From a virus: a stretch of DNA of 64,000 nucleotides. The translations under genes and the position numbers were made by a program. Positions within the stretch are counted from its first letter, which is position 1, and the number at the start of each line of letters is the position of its first letter. The DNA lies in IMG/VR virus record IMGVR_UViG_3300028734_000019, positions 1-64,000 of that record. One strand, 5' to 3'. This document shows positions 26,441 through 31,839 of the stretch, one piece after another. The notes beneath the pieces were generated by a model, which saw only the letters and a list, made by a program, of their open reading frames with translations, made no database searches and had not been told where the DNA came from.

Positions 26441-26470
26441 CAAAGATACACAATTTTTTTGTATATTCAA
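26441..26470 (-). promoter_or_regulatory. Bacteroidota-type promoter for 25935-26420
   Basis: On the minus strand TTG, 19 nt, TATCTTTG; the start codon lies about 20 nt downstream of the -7 box. Confidence 0.75.
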
Positions 26471-26483
26471 TATTAAAAATTTT

Positions 26484-26864
26484 TTATTGTTGAATAACTA
26501 CATTATATGTAATTCCACCAGATTTCTTTTTTATTGCGTTTTTTAATTCTTCACTGTCTTTAATATCTTCCAAATTATCATTTTTAATATCATCTTTGAT
26601 TTTACTAATATCAGAATCAACATCCTTTAATTCTCCTTTTATTTCACCTACATTACCTACTATATTATCAACATCAGTATCAACATTTTTTATATTTTGT
26701 TGTATGTCATAAATAATATTTTTTATTTCACTAACTTCATTTGTTATTTGTGCAGTTATTGTGTCTATTTTTTTAGATAACTCTTCTATCTTTGTAATAA
26801 TATCATCAGTTCTTAATGATATATTTTCTTGCTCCGACTTAATATTTTCTACTAAATTATCCAT
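26484..26864 (-). CDS. Soluble coiled-coil protein, paralog of 26936-27475
   Basis: Start chosen at 26864 (MDNLVENIKSEQEN) because it aligns with the start of the neighbouring gene (MNKLVEKFKSSQEK). About 126 residues with 11- or 22-residue repeats of the form D-V-D-x-D-I-x-x-I-K, predicting a long coiled coil; lacks the membrane segments of the paralog. It ends with a short strand (YNVVIQQ). Confidence 0.7.
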   Translation of the reverse strand: MDNLVENIKSEQENISLRTDDIITKIEELSKKIDTITAQITNEVSEIKNIIYDIQQNIKNVDTDVDNIVGNVGEIKGELKDVDSDISKIKDDIKNDNLEDIKDSEELKNAIKKKSGGITYNVVIQQ

Positions 26865-26935
26865 ATCATTTGTCTTTATGTATAAATAGTACAAATTATA
26901 TTAAAATTTTTATACAATGATAATTTTAATGTAAA

Positions 26936-27475
26936 TTATTTTTTTTCTTTTTCTATATTATCTTGAATGTTATTTATGTCAAAGTCTACATTTTTTAAAT
27001 CTTCTTGTATATTATCAACATGATTTTGTATTTCATTAACGTCTGTGTCAGCATACTTTAACTCAATATCTATATCATCAACATGACTTTTTATGTCACT
27101 AACATCAGTATCTACATCTTTTAATTCAATATCAATATCAACTACATGAGTTTTTATGTCATCAACATCAACATTTATATGCTCTGTCATAGCTTCTATT
27201 TTTTCGGATAATTCTTCAATCTTTGATATTATTGCATCAGTTCTACTTCCACTTATCTTAGCAATATATCCTAAAACTGGTAATGCTACTCCTTGAAAGA
27301 AAACTGATACTAAATATTGCATCCATGCAACTAAACCTGATGGCTGACTAAAAAATAATGGAAATATAACTAATATTGTAATTATCCAAAACATTGTCAT
27401 ACTAGATAATGAATCTGATAAAAATATTGCAAATTTTTCTTGTGATGATTTAAATTTCTCGACTAATTTATTCAT
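26936..27475 (-). CDS. Membrane-anchored coiled-coil protein
   Basis: 179 residues: soluble N-terminal helix, two hydrophobic segments (about 25-45 and 50-72, with FFSQPSG between), then a coiled coil made of repeats (DVDDIKTHVVDIDIELKD and variants, about 95-175). Likely spans the inner membrane twice with a cytoplasmic coiled coil. Its soluble paralog is adjacent, which suggests that the two co-assemble. Function unknown. Confidence 0.7.
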   Translation of the reverse strand: MNKLVEKFKSSQEKFAIFLSDSLSSMTMFWIITILVIFPLFFSQPSGLVAWMQYLVSVFFQGVALPVLGYIAKISGSRTDAIISKIEELSEKIEAMTEHINVDVDDIKTHVVDIDIELKDVDTDVSDIKSHVDDIDIELKYADTDVNEIQNHVDNIQEDLKNVDFDINNIQDNIEKEKK

Positions 27476-27543
27476 ATTTTTTTTATTTATATATAAATAG
27501 TGATAATTATATAAATAATATAAATTGTATTAAATATTTTTTG

Positions 27544-27626
27544 TGGTACTAGTTGGGCTCGAACCCACAACCTCCGAAGAGATCAGTTTTACATACTGAC
27601 ATGACTACCTGTGTCATATTAATCAC
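27544..27626 (-). tRNA. tRNA-Tyr (GTA), imperfect acceptor
   Basis: Anticodon stem TCAGT/ACTGA with loop ATGTAAA (anticodon GTA), D-stem TGAC/GTCA, a long variable arm (TCTC-TTCG-GAG) as in tRNA-Tyr, and a T-arm with one mismatch. The acceptor pairs only 5 of 7 positions (GTGATTA against TAGTACC), so this may be a decaying copy; two better Tyr genes exist nearby. Confidence 0.6.
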
Positions 27627-27635
27627 ATATTTTTG

Positions 27636-27760
27636 TGGTAGCAGATGGACTCGAACCATCAACTTCTGAGACATCGGCCCAGCACTCTATCCTTCGCTCG
27701 TTTCAAATTATTTATTCTAGTTTCATAATTATCCCCTTTGTGCTTTTGAGTTACACTACC
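27636..27760 (-). tRNA. tRNA-like gene with a 60-nt D-loop; anticodon position GAT, C33
   Basis: Perfectly placed arms: acceptor GGTAGTG/TGCTACC, D-stem ACTC/GAGT, anticodon stem CTGGG/CTCAG, variable AAGTT, T-arm GATGG-TTCGAGT-CCATC, total 125 nt. The D-loop is about 60 nt instead of 7-11 and contains its own AATTAT/ATAATT inverted repeat. The anticodon loop CCGATGT has C instead of T at position 33. Either an intron-like insertion or a broken gene. Confidence 0.55.
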
Positions 27761-27773
27761 TTGTTGTTTATTG

Positions 27774-27852
27774 TACTGCCGAAGGGACTTGAACCCTCAT
27801 ACACCAATTACCTTGTTAATGACTGGATATAAGCCAGTGGGGATACGACAGT
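27774..27852 (-). tRNA. tRNA-like gene without a normal D-arm; anticodon TAT
   Basis: Perfect 7-bp acceptor ACTGTCG/CGGCAGT and T-arm GAGGG-TTCAAGT-CCCTT. Only 7 nt (TATCCCC) separate the acceptor from a perfect anticodon stem ACTGG/CCAGT with loop CTTATAT (TAT, Ile ATA codon). A 23-nt region follows in place of the short variable loop and contains AAGGTAATTGGT, similar to the same region of 27866-27942. Total length 79 is normal for a tRNA. Confidence 0.55.
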
Positions 27853-27865
27853 GTGTTTTTTATTG

Positions 27866-27942
27866 TTGGTGAAGTGGGAATTGAACCCACATGTGACCAA
27901 TTAACCTTTCTACTACTTATCAGGCAGAGGGTATATTCACCA
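27866..27942 (-). tRNA. tRNA-like gene without a normal D-arm; anticodon position GAT
   Basis: Perfect acceptor TGGTGAA/TTCACCA and T-arm GTGGG-TTCAATT-CCCAC. The spacer between acceptor and anticodon arm is 7 nt (TATACCC). The anticodon hairpin is CTGC-CTGATAA-GTAG (4 bp). A 21-nt region with AAGGTTAATTGGT replaces the variable loop. Same unusual plan as 27774-27852. Confidence 0.5.
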
Positions 27943-27953
27943 ATGTTATTTAG

Positions 27954-28027
27954 TAGTCCTGGTGAGACTTGAACTCACGACCTCCATCTTATCAGGATGA
28001 CAATCTAACCGACTGATATACAAGACT
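27954..28027 (-). tRNA. tRNA-Ile (GAT)
   Basis: Canonical: acceptor AGTCTTG/CAGGACT, D-loop AGTCGGTTA, anticodon stem TCATC/GATGG with loop CTGATAA (GAT), T-arm GTGAG-TTCAAGT-CTCAC. Confidence 0.9.
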
Positions 28028-28094
28028 ATTTTAGTTTATTTTTATTAATCATAACATACTATTAGTATGATACTAGTCATAATAATAAACTCTG

Positions 28095-28165
28095 TACCGA
28101 ATATGAGGTTCGAACTCATTTGGATTTCCTTATGAGAGAAATCTCTTTTCCACTAAGCTTCGGCA
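28095..28165 (-). tRNA. tRNA-Met (CAT), elongator-like or Ile2
   Basis: Anticodon stem TTTCT/GGAAA (extendable to 7 bp) with loop CTCATAA gives CAT. D-arm CTT-AGTGGAA-AAG, T-arm ATGAG-TTCGAAC-CTCAT. The acceptor can pair as TGCCGAA with TTCGGTA, which leaves one extra base next to the T-stem. CAT could be Met or a lysidine-modified Ile tRNA. Confidence 0.75.
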
Positions 28166-28177
28166 TAATGTTCATTG

Positions 28178-28251
28178 AGGCCAAGGTGGGACTCGAACCC
28201 ACACAATATAGTTTTGCAGACTATCCCTTTATTCCATTCGGGCACTCGGTC
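28178..28251 (-). tRNA. tRNA-Cys (GCA)
   Basis: Anticodon stem ATAGT/ACTAT with loop CTGCAAA (GCA); D-stem CCC/GGG; T-arm GTGGG-TTCGAGT-CCCAC; discriminator T as usual for Cys. One acceptor mismatch (A-C at pair 2). Confidence 0.85.
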
Positions 28252-28258
28252 ATTTTTG

Positions 28259-28340
28259 TGGAAATAGAGGGACTCGAACCCACGAACTTGTGAAAGAACT
28301 GATTTACAGTCAGTTGCAATTGCCACTATGCGATATTTCC
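28259..28340 (-). tRNA. tRNA-Tyr (GTA), second copy
   Basis: Perfect acceptor GGAAATA/TATTTCC, anticodon stem ACTGA/TCAGT with loop CTGTAAA (GTA), long variable arm, T-loop TTCGAGT. 82 nt, normal for bacterial tRNA-Tyr. Confidence 0.9.
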
Positions 28341-28350
28341 ATTATCTTTG

Positions 28351-28436
28351 CGGTTCTGAGGAAAGTCGAATTCCCTATATCCCTTACGAGAAGCCTGAGT
28401 GACAGTCAGGTACACCAGCCGTTATGCGCCAGAACC
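28351..28436 (-). tRNA. tRNA with Asp anticodon (GTC) but a long variable arm
   Basis: Acceptor GGTTCTG/CAGAACC, anticodon stem CCTGA/TCAGG with loop CTGTCAC (GTC, C38 as in tRNA-Asp), discriminator G, T-arm GGGAA-TTCGACT-TTCCT. The variable region is about 18 nt (86 nt in total), as in class II tRNAs (Ser, Leu, Tyr), which is not expected for Asp. The upstream HNH gene ends inside the 5' part of this tRNA. Confidence 0.75.
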
Positions 28437-29246
28437 ATTTTTATTTTTTATTTCATAATGTATTTCTGTGTGACAATTTTTACACACTAACATACATTTA
28501 TCAACTTCTTTTTTTAATCTTTCATATGAATAAGATTTTGCACTTATTCCAAAATCTTTTTGAGTAGGATCTTTATGATGAAAATCAAATACATCTATAC
28601 ATTTATCATATCCACACCTTTCGCATTTTCCTCCTTTATATTCAACAAGTTTCCTTTTTTTATCTTTTCTCCAACTAATAACATTATTTACAATATCATT
28701 TTTTCTTTTTATTTTATACTCTTCTTTAGATAATTTTTCTTTTTTATTTATAATTAAAATTTTAGATATTTGATATCTACCAATATTGAATTTTTTAGAT
28801 ACTTTTCTTGTACTTTTACATTCATCATAGTATTTTTGCATTTCAATAACGTCATCATTATTAACGTTTTCATATATTTTACAATAATTATTTTTTTTAT
28901 AATTACCATCATTGATATTATTTAATCTGCATATTTTTTTAATTTTATCTAAAGATAATTTAGTTTTTTCTATTATTTCTTCATATGTATTACCATTTAT
29001 TCGATATTCAATAACTTTTTTAAAAATCTCATCAGATATCTCATCACCAAAATCTATATTTGGTATATTTTTTAATTTTTTTAAATTTGATAATTTTGTG
29101 TTTTTTTTATTTAATTCAATATTATTATATAATTTTTTACAATGATAAGATATTGTACCTTTTGAACAATTTAATAATTCTGATATTTCATTGTATGTTT
29201 TTCCTTCTTTTCTTAATGATAATATTTTAGTTTTAATGCTTTCCAT
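28422..29246 (-). CDS. HNH homing endonuclease with helix-turn-helix repeats
   Basis: 274 residues. Residues 1-40 and about 70-100 and 140-165 look like helix-turn-helix units (KEGKTYNEISELLNCSKGTISYH). The C-terminal 80 residues form the HNH nuclease: C-x-x-C (CERCGYD), D-F-H-H-K-D-P, and C-x-x-C-H-x-E-I-H. This is a free-standing mobile endonuclease of the kind found in phage tRNA arrays. It sits between tRNA-Asp and tRNA-Asn, and its stop codon lies within the first 15 nt of the tRNA at 28351-28436. Confidence 0.85.
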   Translation of the reverse strand: MESIKTKILSLRKEGKTYNEISELLNCSKGTISYHCKKLYNNIELNKKNTKLSNLKKLKNIPNIDFGDEISDEIFKKVIEYRINGNTYEEIIEKTKLSLDKIKKICRLNNINDGNYKKNNYCKIYENVNNDDVIEMQKYYDECKSTRKVSKKFNIGRYQISKILIINKKEKLSKEEYKIKRKNDIVNNVISWRKDKKRKLVEYKGGKCERCGYDKCIDVFDFHHKDPTQKDFGISAKSYSYERLKKEVDKCMLVCKNCHTEIHYEIKNKNGSGA

Positions 29247-29326
29247 AATTTATTTATATTTTTATTGTATATATAAAAATATATAATATTAAAAAAGATT
29301 AAAGTTTAAAGTTAATCATTTATTCG

Positions 29327-29398
29327 CGGGAGTGGGGAATTGCGACATCCCAACACTTTCGTTAACAGCGAAACGCTCTACCTTTGAGCTACACTCCC
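29327..29398 (-). tRNA. tRNA-Asn (GTT), atypical T-loop
   Basis: Perfect acceptor GGGAGTG/CACTCCC, D-arm GCTC-AAAGGTA-GAGC, anticodon stem TTTCG/CGAAA with loop CTGTTAA (GTT), discriminator G. The T-arm reads GGGAT-GTCGCAA-TTCCC, so the usual TTC of the T-loop is shifted or lost. Confidence 0.85.
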
Positions 29399-29404
29399 TT
29401 TTTG

Positions 29405-29492
29405 CGCACTGGATAGGATTCGAACCTACGTTGAAGATTACTCTTACTGGTTTAACAGACCAGACTTTTCGACCGACTAAAGCAACCAATGC
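29405..29492 (-). tRNA. tRNA with Asn anticodon (GTT) but a long variable arm
   Basis: Acceptor GCATTGG/CCAGTGC (one G-T), anticodon stem CTGGT/ACCAG with loop CTGTTAA, T-arm GTAGG-TTCGAAT-CCTAT, discriminator G. A 17-nt variable region forms AAGA-GTAA-TCTT, giving an 88-nt class II tRNA with an Asn anticodon. Confidence 0.75.
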
Positions 29493-29515
29493 ATTTTTAA
29501 TTTTTTGATAATAAG

Positions 29516-29588
29516 CGGGATATACGAGATTCGAACTCGCTCCGTGCACCGTGACGGGGTGACATCTTAACCATTTGACCTATATCCC
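29516..29588 (-). tRNA. tRNA-Asp (GTC), C33
   Basis: Perfect acceptor GGGATAT/ATATCCC, anticodon arm CACC-CCGTCAC-GGTG (GTC, C38), normal 5-nt variable loop, T-loop TTCGAAT, discriminator G. Position 33 is C instead of the near-universal T. Confidence 0.8.
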
Positions 29589-29596
29589 ATTTTTTG

Positions 29597-29668
29597 TAAT
29601 GCGTATGAGAGTTGAACTCATCTTGCTAGGTTGAAAACCTAGAGTACTTTCCGATATACGAACGCATC
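29597..29668 (-). tRNA. tRNA-Glu (TTC)
   Basis: Acceptor GATGCGT/ACGCATT (G-T at the first pair), D-stem GTAT/GTAC, anticodon stem CTAGG/CCTAG with loop TTTTCAA (TTC), T-arm ATGAG-TTCAACT-CTCAT. Confidence 0.85.
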
Positions 29669-29678
29669 GTGTTTTTTG

Positions 29679-29761
29679 TGGGAGCAGCCAGATTCGAACT
29701 GACGACCTAAAAGGTTACAAAATTTACAGTTTTGCGCCTGACCAATTTGAGCATTACTCCC
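29679..29761 (-). tRNA. tRNA-Tyr (GTA), third copy
   Basis: Acceptor GGGAGTA/TGCTCCC, anticodon stem CAAAA/TTTTG with loop CTGTAAA, variable arm ACCT-TTT-AGGT, T-arm GTCAG-TTCGAAT-CTGGC. Confidence 0.9.
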
Positions 29762-29804
29762 ATTTATTATTCATTATCTAGTATTTCAAAGAGCATTTAA
29801 AAAT

Positions 29805-29842
29805 AAAAAACTCAGTTCTTATTTTTAAGAACTGAGTTTTTT
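29805..29842. terminator. Terminator hairpin inside the tRNA region
   Basis: AAAAAACTCAGTTCTT and its complement around ATTTT, with T-run on both readings. It separates the upstream small ORF and tRNA-fMet from the main tRNA array, so transcription of the array may need read-through or an internal promoter. Confidence 0.8.
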
Positions 29843-29868
29843 TATTATTCACATAATAATTTTTTAAC

Positions 29869-30003
29869 TTATCCAGTTCTTCCTACATTATTTTCATCAT
29901 CATTAATATAATCATTATTAATCATATTAATACATATCTCTTCCATATTGTAATTAATATTACAATTGCGATAAATGCTGTATATGTTATTAATGTTATT
30001 CAT
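29869..30003 (-). CDS. 44-residue Asn/Ile-rich micropeptide, paralog of 30492-30581
   Basis: An ATG-started frame of 45 codons. Its core (YRN-C-NINYNMEEICINMINN) matches that of the peptide at 30492-30581 (YRN-L-YINEEMCNNEIINN), so these appear to be duplicated short genes rather than chance frames. Function unknown. Confidence 0.5.
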   Translation of the reverse strand: MNNINNIYSIYRNCNINYNMEEICINMINNDYINDDENNVGRTG

Positions 30004-30032
30004 GATATTTACTTTTAATTTATTATTTTTAA

Positions 30033-30110
30033 AAAAACTATTTTGAGTTTAGCTGCTAGTGTACTCGCATTGTCCCCATTACCAGTGAGGTGCTGTTCAA
30101 TATAGTTTTT
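30033..30110 (-). ncRNA. tRNA-like structured RNA with Thr(GGT)-type hairpin
   Basis: A GC-richer block whose ends pair over about 12 bp (AAAACTATATTGA with TCAAAATAGTTTT, one mismatch). Inside, CCTCA-CTGGTAA-TGGGG is a 5-bp, 7-nt-loop hairpin that would read GGT (Thr). No TTC-type T-loop and no D-arm are visible. Could be a degenerate tRNA-Thr or another small RNA. Confidence 0.4.
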
Positions 30111-30116
30111 TAATTG

Positions 30117-30188
30117 TTGCGCAGGCTGGACTCAAACCAGCGTTCTCAAGGTTATGAGCCTTGCGGGGTATCACTTCCCTACCGCGCG
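30117..30188 (-). tRNA. Initiator-like tRNA-Met (CAT)
   Basis: Anticodon stem CAAGG/CCTTG with loop CTCATAA (CAT). The acceptor CGCGCGG/CTGCGCA has the C1-A72 mismatch that marks bacterial initiator tRNA. The anticodon stem has only two of the three G-C pairs of host initiators. T-arm GCTGG-TTTGAGT-CCAGC. Confidence 0.8.
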
Positions 30189-30195
30189 ATATATT

Positions 30196-30429
30196 TTAAT
30201 CTTTTTCTTTATCTATTTTCTTATAAAGTTTCTTAGCAATCTCTTTTGCTTTTGAATTCATTCCTTTTTCTGTTTTAGGAACTTCACTATAATCAATTTT
30301 GATTTTATCAGCAAACATTATAAATTTTTCAGTTCTATCAGATTTCCTTTTCAGTTCATCATAATTTTTTTGAATTTTATTTACTACTTCTGCTGATTCA
30401 TCAATTTTATTTTCTTTAACTTTTTTCAT
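30196..30429 (-). CDS. Small charged helical protein
   Basis: Start at 30429 (MKKVKENK) is preferred because the upstream in-frame ATG at 30447 lies inside a terminator hairpin. 77 residues, Lys/Glu-rich, helical; the C-terminus ends KKIDKEKD. Lies just upstream of tRNA-fMet. No family recognised. Confidence 0.65.
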   Translation of the reverse strand: MKKVKENKIDESAEVVNKIQKNYDELKRKSDRTEKFIMFADKIKIDYSEVPKTEKGMNSKAKEIAKKLYKKIDKEKD

Positions 30430-30433
30430 AACA

Positions 30434-30465
30434 AAAAATCCAGTCATTTTTTAATTGACTGGATT
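30434..30465. terminator. Hairpin between 30492 and 30429
   Basis: AATCCAGTCA ... TGACTGGATT inverted repeat with A- and T-rich flanks. It lies directly before the start chosen for 30196-30429. Confidence 0.7.
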
Positions 30466-30491
30466 TATAATTATAGGCATAAGCCTTAATT

Positions 30492-30581
30492 TTATTTCTC
30501 AGTCAATTGGGATGTATCATCAATATTATTGATAATTTCGTTGTTACACATTTCCTCATTTATATATAGATTACGATACAT
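30492..30581 (-). CDS. 29-residue micropeptide, paralog of 29869-30003
   Basis: ATG-started frame of 30 codons sharing the YRN...EEMCNNEIINN core with 29869-30003. It is the first possible gene behind the two tandem promoters at 30.7-30.8 kb, which supports expression. Confidence 0.45.
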   Translation of the reverse strand: MYRNLYINEEMCNNEIINNIDDTSQLTEK

Positions 30582-30695
30582 CTTGTTTTGCTTTTTTATA
30601 TTAGTTTTTATTTTCTATAAAGTTTATTCTTTGTTATATATAATAGAAAAAAAGTCATTTTTTTCTATTTTTTATTTTCTTTTAATATGATAGTA

Positions 30696-30726
30696 CAAAA
30701 GTAATAAAAAGTTTTCATTCTACCAA
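30696..30726 (-). promoter_or_regulatory. Bacteroidota-type promoter, copy 1 of a tandem pair
   Basis: Minus strand: TTG, 20 nt, TACTTTTG. The surrounding 40 bp are repeated almost exactly at 30787-30826. These probably drive the tRNA-region transcript. Apart from this pair, the roughly 280 bases between 30581 and 30860 hold nothing that I recognise. Confidence 0.7.
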
Positions 30727-30794
30727 ACATTTTTCAATCTTTTTTTTATATTAATGAAAAACTATCATTTTTTTCTACTTTTAATATGATAGTA

Positions 30795-30825
30795 CAAAAG
30801 TAATAAAAAGTTTTTAATCTACCAA
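30795..30825 (-). promoter_or_regulatory. Bacteroidota-type promoter, copy 2 of a tandem pair
   Basis: Minus strand: TTG, 20 nt, TACTTTTG, in a block almost identical to 30688-30727. Tandem promoters about 99 bp apart imply strong or redundant expression of the downstream tRNA region. Confidence 0.7.
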
Positions 30826-30859
30826 ATGTTTCTAAACTTATTATTTAAATAAATAAAAA

Positions 30860-31096
30860 TTATAATATTGGTTCAATGACTATTGAATTTTCATAATTTT
30901 TTAATTCATCATAATATTCTTCTTCATCACATTCGTTTAGTTCACAATATTCTTCTTTTGATTCTCCCATATACACTTTTATGTACTCTGTTTTTGCATC
31001 ACTGGCTTCTTTAGGAGTATTAAATATACCTATGAAATCATTGTCTGACATTGTACCAGTGCTTGTGTAATAATCTACTTTATATTTCATATTCAA
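30860..31096 (-). CDS. Small acidic protein
   Basis: 78 residues: N-terminal strand (KYKVDYYTSTG), a helix (TPKEASDAKTEYIKVYM), then a Cys-containing very acidic segment (CELNECDEEEYYDELKNYE). No family recognised. The start could also be at the second ATG (31090). Confidence 0.7.
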   Translation of the reverse strand: MNMKYKVDYYTSTGTMSDNDFIGIFNTPKEASDAKTEYIKVYMGESKEEYCELNECDEEEYYDELKNYENSIVIEPIL

Positions 31097-31169
31097 TTAT
31101 TTTTAATTTGGAGTATAAAAGTAATAAAAAATTATCAATTTACAAAATGTTTATAATCTTATTTTTATA

Positions 31170-31210
31170 AAAATAACCTTTCTTTTCAATTAAGAAAAAA
31201 AGGTTATTTT
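31170..31210. terminator. Terminator hairpin
   Basis: AAAATAACCTTTCTTTT / AAGAAAAAAAGGTTATTTT inverted repeat with flanking T-run, downstream of 31233-31403 on the minus strand. Confidence 0.75.
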
Positions 31211-31232
31211 TTATACTATATTATTTTTTATA

Positions 31233-31403
31233 TTACATTGCAAGTTCTTTTTCTTTCTTTGCATAAAATGAGAAGCCACCAACTTCTTTATTTATTCCTG
31301 GAACTCTGGTGAAATTTTTAAGGTTTACTACCTCTTTAATAACATTATACTCATTTTGAGTCAAAAAGAAAACTTTTGTTGATTTACTTGAATTAGTTGT
31401 CAT
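31233..31403 (-). CDS. 56-residue protein, near-copy of 31497-31661
   Basis: Starts MTTNSSKSTKVFFLTQNEYN and shares VVNLKNFTRVPG-x-NKEVGGFSFYAKK with the neighbouring gene (about 85 percent identity by eye). A tandem duplication; each copy has its own TTG-N-TANNTTTG promoter. Compact alpha/beta; function unknown. Confidence 0.75.
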   Translation of the reverse strand: MTTNSSKSTKVFFLTQNEYNVIKEVVNLKNFTRVPGINKEVGGFSFYAKKEKELAM

Positions 31404-31450
31404 AATGTTTAATTTAAATGATTTAAATGATTATTGTTTTATTTTCAATA

Positions 31451-31480
31451 CAAAATTACTATATTTTTTTAAATTGTCAA
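31451..31480 (-). promoter_or_regulatory. Promoter of 31233-31403
   Basis: Minus strand TTG, 19 nt, TAATTTTG, about 48 nt before the start codon. Confidence 0.65.
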
Positions 31481-31496
31481 AATATTTTATGATTTT

Positions 31497-31661
31497 TTAT
31501 AGAACATTTTCTTTCTTTGCATAAAATGAGAAGCCACCAACTTCTTTATTTGCACCTGGAACTCTGGTGAAATTTTTTAGATTTACAACTTCTTTAATTC
31601 CATTGTATTCTGATTTAGTCAAAAAGAAAACTTTTTCTGATTTACTTGAATTAGTAGTCAT
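31497..31661 (-). CDS. 54-residue protein, near-copy of 31233-31403
   Basis: Start at 31661 (MTTNSSKSEKVFFLTKSEYN) is chosen because it aligns with the duplicate and lies downstream of the promoter; the in-frame ATG at 31739 would be inside the -33 box. Ends FSFYAKKENVL. Function unknown. Confidence 0.75.
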   Translation of the reverse strand: MTTNSSKSEKVFFLTKSEYNGIKEVVNLKNFTRVPGANKEVGGFSFYAKKENVL

Positions 31662-31708
31662 AATTTTTAATTTAGATGATTTAAATGATTGTTGTTTTAA
31701 TTTCAATA

Positions 31709-31739
31709 CAAATGTACTTCGGTTTGAATTGTTTACCAA
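31709..31739 (-). promoter_or_regulatory. Promoter of 31497-31661
   Basis: Minus strand TTTGG, about 20 nt, TACATTTG; supports the downstream start at 31661. Confidence 0.7.
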
Positions 31740-31839
31740 ATATTTTATTGTTTTTTAATATTTTACTTATATTTTCATTTATATTTTATAGTTTGATAAC
31801 ATTACAATATAAATATATACTGAAAATGATATTATAAAC

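Noticed and set aside
27635-27832. Open frame over the tRNA genes
   Set aside because: Lies over tRNA-like genes in the opposite direction; no protein-like composition.
29316-29549. Open frame over three tRNA genes
   Set aside because: Codons come from tRNA sequence (29327-29588); not a protein gene.
30033-30125. Possible tmRNA: a frame running through the tRNA-fMet end and encoding ...NASTLAAKLK
   Set aside because: A tmRNA tag must lie upstream of the 3' tRNA-like part; here it is downstream of a complete tRNA, does not end in LAA, and no matching 5' half is present.
30120-30188. Elongator tRNA-Met for the CAT gene at 30117-30188
   Set aside because: The C1-A72 mismatch and the C-G-C-G start favour initiator identity.
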